This document shows positions 63,816 through 64,000 of a stretch of DNA of 64,000 bases, piece by piece. Positions within the stretch are counted from its first letter, which is position 1. The number at the start of each line of letters is the position of its first letter. The translations under genes were made by a program, and so were the position numbers. The notes under the pieces were generated by a model. It worked only from the letters and a program-made list of their open reading frames with translations. It searched no databases and was not told the DNA's origin. The DNA is from Micromonospora_G sp040676775 (GTDB taxonomy: Bacteria > Actinomycetota > Actinomycetes > Mycobacteriales > Micromonosporaceae): contig NZ_JBFAPP010000009.1 in assembly GCF_040676775.1 (NCBI RefSeq), forward strand, positions 62,001 to 126,000, in the 5' to 3' direction.

Positions 63816-64000
63816 GTGGACGCGGTGCTCGTCATCAACGCCGACCTCGGCCCACTACACAAAGTCAGTGTCCAGCACGCGATCCGGATGCTCTGTCGCC
63901 GGGTCGCCGAGATTCACGAGGCGGAGCCCGACCGTCGGATCGGGGTCTTCCCGATGCCCCGGGTGGTCCGCCTGGTGCGGTACGTGGTCACCCGCTGGCG
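63816..64000 (+). CDS. HNH endonuclease family protein, N-terminal part (cut by the window edge)
   Basis: 61 codons visible. GTG 63816 is preceded by AAAGGAGG at 5 nt, an excellent ribosome binding site. The start (MDAVLVINADLGPLHKVSVQHAIRML, in pieces) and RVAEIHEAEPDRRIGVFPMPRVVRLVRYVVTRW match the N-terminus of a widespread actinobacterial HNH endonuclease family; the catalytic HNH part lies beyond the window, so it is recalled, not seen. Confidence 0.78.
   Translation, partial: MDAVLVINADLGPLHKVSVQHAIRMLCRRVAEIHEAEPDRRIGVFPMPRVVRLVRYVVTRW

Overview
The window is GC-rich DNA of actinobacterial type. The gene families point to the Micromonosporaceae or a close relative: a conservon (Cvn) signalling operon, XRE/DUF397 pairs, DUF3263, DUF742, DUF1996, an actinobacterial PaaN, a solitary GroEL under CIRCE control, and many GNAT proteins. 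No rRNA, tRNA, CRISPR array, insertion sequence or prophage was recognised. The family-level assignment is inference from gene content only.

Layout. 1-9.7 kb: a membrane-anchored subtilisin-like protease (overlapping the tail of an unseen upstream gene), a double GNAT protein, a small acidic protein, groEL with two CIRCE operators, a cold-shock protein, two more GNAT proteins and paaN. 10-15.4 kb: thrC under a SAM-I riboswitch whose P1 helix reaches the ribosome binding site, then an ABC-2 permease next to a 954-residue fusion of a secreted-type alpha/beta hydrolase and an ABC ATPase. 15.7-24.6 kb: an extended conservon (extra membrane sensor, NIT-HAMP-HATPase kinase, Roadblock, DUF742, GTPase, a proline-rich protein) followed by a CDC48-like AAA ATPase. 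24.8-32.4 kb: a DUF1996 secreted protein, a DJ-1/PfpI protein divergent from a CGNR regulator, a GNAT protein, a PP2C-like protein, small conserved proteins and a two-gene ABC exporter. 32.4-36.4 kb: an amino-sugar locus (DeoR regulator divergent from SIS, ROK and nagA). 36.5-42 kb: a secreted repeat protein, an APC permease, a PAP2 phosphatase and a DUF4032 protein. 41.9-42.7 kb: a HigBA-type toxin-antitoxin pair. 42.7-45.6 kb: a glycogen-debranching-like enzyme, an SCP2-like protein and a hypothetical protein.

45.7-59.3 kb holds XRE/DUF397 genes with a decayed partial copy beside them, and an 11-kb RHS polymorphic toxin with a SUFU-like immunity gene 9 nt downstream. The toxin carries a ricin-type lectin nested inside a LamG domain, a HINT domain with a hydrophobic insertion, and a small Cys-rich HNH/GH-E-like nuclease tip. 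The tip and immunity gene are visibly less GC-rich than the rest, which fits cassette replacement of toxin and immunity together.

59.4-64 kb: a two-RCK channel-like protein with a non-canonical pore, an MSMEG_6728-family protein, a CrtU-like FAD carotenoid desaturase, and a small ORF plus T-tract terminator ahead of an HNH endonuclease gene cut by the right edge.

A recurring feature is direct tandem duplication of 25-30 bp units at or near gene 3' ends (1-100, 2735-2834, 27661-27720) and inside the conservon kinase tail (19093-19156).
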